Positions 61,590 through 64,000 of a stretch of DNA of 64,000 bases are shown here, in pieces; within the stretch, counting starts at the first letter, position 1, and every line of letters starts with the position of its first letter. The DNA comes from Ficedula albicollis. Its lineage: Eukaryota > Chordata > Aves > Passeriformes > Muscicapidae. The notes below the pieces were generated by a model that saw only the letters and a program-made list of their open reading frames with translations, ran no database searches and was not told the origin of the DNA. A program made the translations under genes and the position numbers. The DNA is taken from NCBI RefSeq assembly GCF_000247815.1, contig NC_021681.1:19050495-19114494 (forward strand). The letters run 5' to 3'.

Positions 61590-62095
61590 ATTAGAATCAG
61601 AACGTATCAGGAAGCTGCATCGCAAATTATATAACCAGAATAAGTAATTGACAGTATTTACCATTGGGAGCTACAATTCTTTTGGCATCCAGAGTCAAAT
61701 TATATGTGTATTAATCCCCCAATCACAAATTGACTCTCTGAACAATATAATCCAAGTGATTAGAGAAAGTAGAGATTCATCCAAAATAACCACAAGATAC
61801 CTAAAGGATTTAATTTGCTCCATCACTGTGCCACTTGCTGTTCTAATTATCATTTCATCTGGAGTTACCTGTAATTTTCTTTTAGTGCCAAAAAAATTGT
61901 ACATTTTGTTTTCTTAACATTTAGTAGGAGTCTGCTATTAATCAGTCATTTTTCAACATTTAGAAAATTGTTTCAGGGATTTAGTGCACATTTTATTAAT
62001 GGACCATCCATGGCAGCATTATCTGCATAAAAGAGTCAGTAATTGATTAATAAAATATGAAATAATTTTAGTGTTAATAGGGGCCCCCTGATAAG
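61590..62095 (-). mobile_element. Decayed non-LTR retrotransposon reverse transcriptase
   Basis: Read on the minus strand, one frame gives GPLL...LFHILLIN (about 62,085-62,047), matching the GPLLF-LYINDL region of LINE reverse transcriptases, then FYADNAAMDGPL at 62,032-61,997, the catalytic YADD box with the second Asp changed to Asn. After LLLNVKKTKCTIF a frame change in a T run (near 61,897) leads to EQIKSFRYL and VILDESL, the usual F-YLG-LD thumb motif. LTLDAKRIVA follows near 61,700-61,671, matching the LTLDARKRIVA-type segment. In-frame stops, the frameshift and the lost Asp show it is dead. The clade is uncertain; it does not read like CR1. Known families supply the motif order; the assignment is by eye. 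Confidence 0.75.
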
Positions 62096-63765
62096 CTTCA
62101 TCATCATCAGTCAACAGGCCAGATTCAGAGACTCAATTAAGCACTCTGATAAATTGGAATCACTGAGACTCTTCTTTAGGACCATATATTATTTTACTAC
62201 CTGTTTTGCATGAGGAAAGAAAGAAAAATAAGCTGAACCAGACATATGCTGAGGTTTATGACTCTAAGCAAATTTGGTTTAACCAGGATTCAACACCTGG
62301 AATTTGTTTTCTGCAACTGTTTCTAGAAAGCACAAAAAAGGACATGTTCACCTTAATATGACAGAAAGCAAAGGCGAGAATTTTAACCAAATAAAAATGC
62401 CACCTATTCCTGTGGTTTTCGAATAGAAAACAATTCAGAGCTATGAGCTCAAAGGTTGAAACACATCCTCTAAACATTCCACTTTTGCCTAAAAGCTTCC
62501 ACAGGAAGATTCCTCCTTTGTTCAAGCTGTTTTTTGGAGAGAAGGATGCAGGGGCACAGGTGGTTCACAGGAGGACAGCACATGCCCTCCTTGTGCAGTA
62601 GCAGGTTCTGGTCCTTCTGCACAAGTGGGCTCAGCAAGGACTTGACACAAGAACCCTTTCTAAGCCACATGCAAACCACACCATCACCTGCCATTTCATA
62701 GCCCCAGTGAGCAAACCACACAGGATGGATTTCTACTGTGGTCAGGATTCAGGGCTTGGCACAAGTGAATTGACCACGATCAATCACAGGACAATGAGCC
62801 CAGCAAAAGACAACATCCTTGAGGCAAAAGAAGGAAGAAGGAAGGGCTTAAAAAATGCAGTAGCTTTATGAGAGGAAAAGGCAAGTGCTGGATCTGATCC
62901 ACACTCTCTTCTGTGACTTGGGTAAAAGCTTATCCAAGTTTGTATTCTCTCAGAGGTATTCAGGAAGCTTAGGTGCTCTATATAAAACCTGCAGTGTTGT
63001 TTCCACAAAAAAACTTTCAGCAATTCTTCACTTGACATCTCTCCACTCTCAAACAGGAAGGAGTGTTCTCCACATGAGTGCATATGAATATACAAACAGG
63101 AAAACAGGCGGAGACCATAAAGGAAACACCAAAAATGGCAAAAAAGAGAAATTCTTCAAGGAGTACAATGTACAGGACAGTGTACAAACACAGCAAATTG
63201 AAAATCAATTGTAGAAATTATTCACAGAATTGTTCCAATAGATTAAGAAACTCATAGGCTGCTTGCAATTAGAGGTAAATTAAATGAGTGATAATGAGTA
63301 AACCAGCCACTATAAACTCTATTGTTTTTACTGGAAAAGTTGAAAATAGCTCTCAAACATTTTACAAACTGTAATTTGGTAAGCTAAGTATGTTTATGAT
63401 TAGAAAACAGACTTCTCTAATATGGAAATGAAAAGCAGAGCCAAAAGGATAATAGTCCATACAGAGAGGTATTGTCTTAAATTTTGTCTTCATGGCAGCA
63501 GTCACTTGTATATAATCATGAATTCTTCTGCCCATAGCAACTTTGATCCCTGTCTTAGAAAAAAACCAAAACAACTTAAACTTCTTTTCCAGAAAATTCG
63601 AAGTTCGTATTAGAATTCCCCCTGAAGCCAGGGATGCAGGGAGCCCACCATCAGTAAGGCTATGACTGATGGCTCCTACTCCCTCCACAGGAGACAGTGA
63701 CACCTCACACAGCTCCCAAAACCTCAATCCCACACAGGGAAAGTAAACACTTTTAAAGATCTTAC
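62096..63765. other. Non-coding DNA, nothing recognised
   Basis: Sequence upstream (on the minus strand) of the reverse transcriptase fossil may once have belonged to the same element, but I see no endonuclease or finger motif. Frames up to 109 codons show no domain. Confidence 0.45.
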
Positions 63766-63831
63766 CTGAATACTGATTCATCTCAGAATGATGGAGGGAT
63801 TTTATTGCAGCAGTTGTGAGTGTAAGAGCTA
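63766..63831 (-). other. Exon-like segment, 66 bp, inside the longest open frame
   Basis: On the minus strand the segment is preceded by TTTGTTTTGTCTTCAG, with a CTGAC branch-point-like word about 38 bases upstream, and followed by the strong donor CAG-GTAAGA. Its length is a multiple of three and it is open in the frame of the 185-codon minus-strand ORF at 63,362-63,919, the longest in the window. The residues (ALTLTTAAIKSLHH...) match no family I know. Several AG dinucleotides between the branch-like word and the acceptor weaken the case. It could be a cassette exon, a non-coding RNA exon, or chance. Confidence 0.2.
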
Positions 63832-63920
63832 CTGAAGACAAAACAAATATCTCTGCCTCCCTGCTGTCAGTCAGGCATACCAAAATGAGTAGCATAAACA
63901 TCCCCATTATAGGAAACAAA

Positions 63921-63960
63921 TTTTTGTATATTGATGTTATTTTTTGTATATTGATGTTAT
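63921..63960. repeat. Tandem duplication, 20-bp unit, two perfect copies
   Basis: TTTTTGTATATTGATGTTAT occurs twice in direct succession without a mismatch. Simple local slippage. Confidence 0.95.
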
Positions 63961-64000
63961 TGTTAGTGTCATCATGAAAAGTTAGTCATACAATAAGAAA

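Noticed and set aside
1..64000. Prokaryotic systems, CRISPR arrays, phage or plasmid features
   Set aside because: Repeat content, splice-like signals, microsatellites and CR1 copies all indicate vertebrate nuclear DNA; no ribosome-binding-site-led gene clusters exist.

Overview
The window looks like vertebrate nuclear DNA, most probably from a bird and perhaps a songbird. It is AT-rich, poor in CpG and carries many microsatellites and homopolymer runs. Two CR1-type LINE 3' ends, the hallmark avian repeat, lie near 28.5 kb (antisense) and 58.2 kb (sense). The wording of the 28.5 kb copy resembles passerine CR1 copies as I remember them; no search was run. There is no operon, bacterial gene, CRISPR array or rRNA/tRNA gene.

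I find no confident protein-coding gene. Most open frames are under 125 codons, have low-complexity or biased composition, show no domain I can name, and fit chance frames in non-coding DNA. The window therefore reads as a gene desert or part of a very large intron. Two short splice-flanked segments (46,973-47,018 on + and 63,766-63,831 on -) are the only exon-like candidates, and both are weak.

Layout. At 1.7-2.25 kb is a more GC-rich unclassified block. At 5.7-5.9 kb is a 109-bp tandem duplication that carries a p53-family-like palindrome. At 7.76-7.97 kb is a GATA/POU/homeobox-motif cluster. At 11.36-11.72 kb is a nested duplication. At 17.5-18.35 kb is the most striking part: a dense homeodomain/E-box-rich stretch that looks like a deeply conserved developmental enhancer, interrupted by two low-complexity tracts, one of them a run of A directly followed by a run of C. 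From 22.7 to 24.1 kb are three separate short tandem duplications. At 37.4-41.4 kb are a CA microsatellite, two convergent CTCF-like sites and a CpG-retaining block. At 43.3-44.35 kb is a minus-strand frame with few stops. Further enhancer-like blocks lie near 47.7, 48.9-49.3, 52.2 and 59.1 kb. At 61.6-62.1 kb on the minus strand is a decayed non-LTR reverse transcriptase with a recognisable YADD-type box.

Working picture: a regulatory desert with several candidate long-range enhancers, small recent tandem duplications and fossil retrotransposons. All enhancer calls rest on motif content and sequence texture; conservation was not tested.
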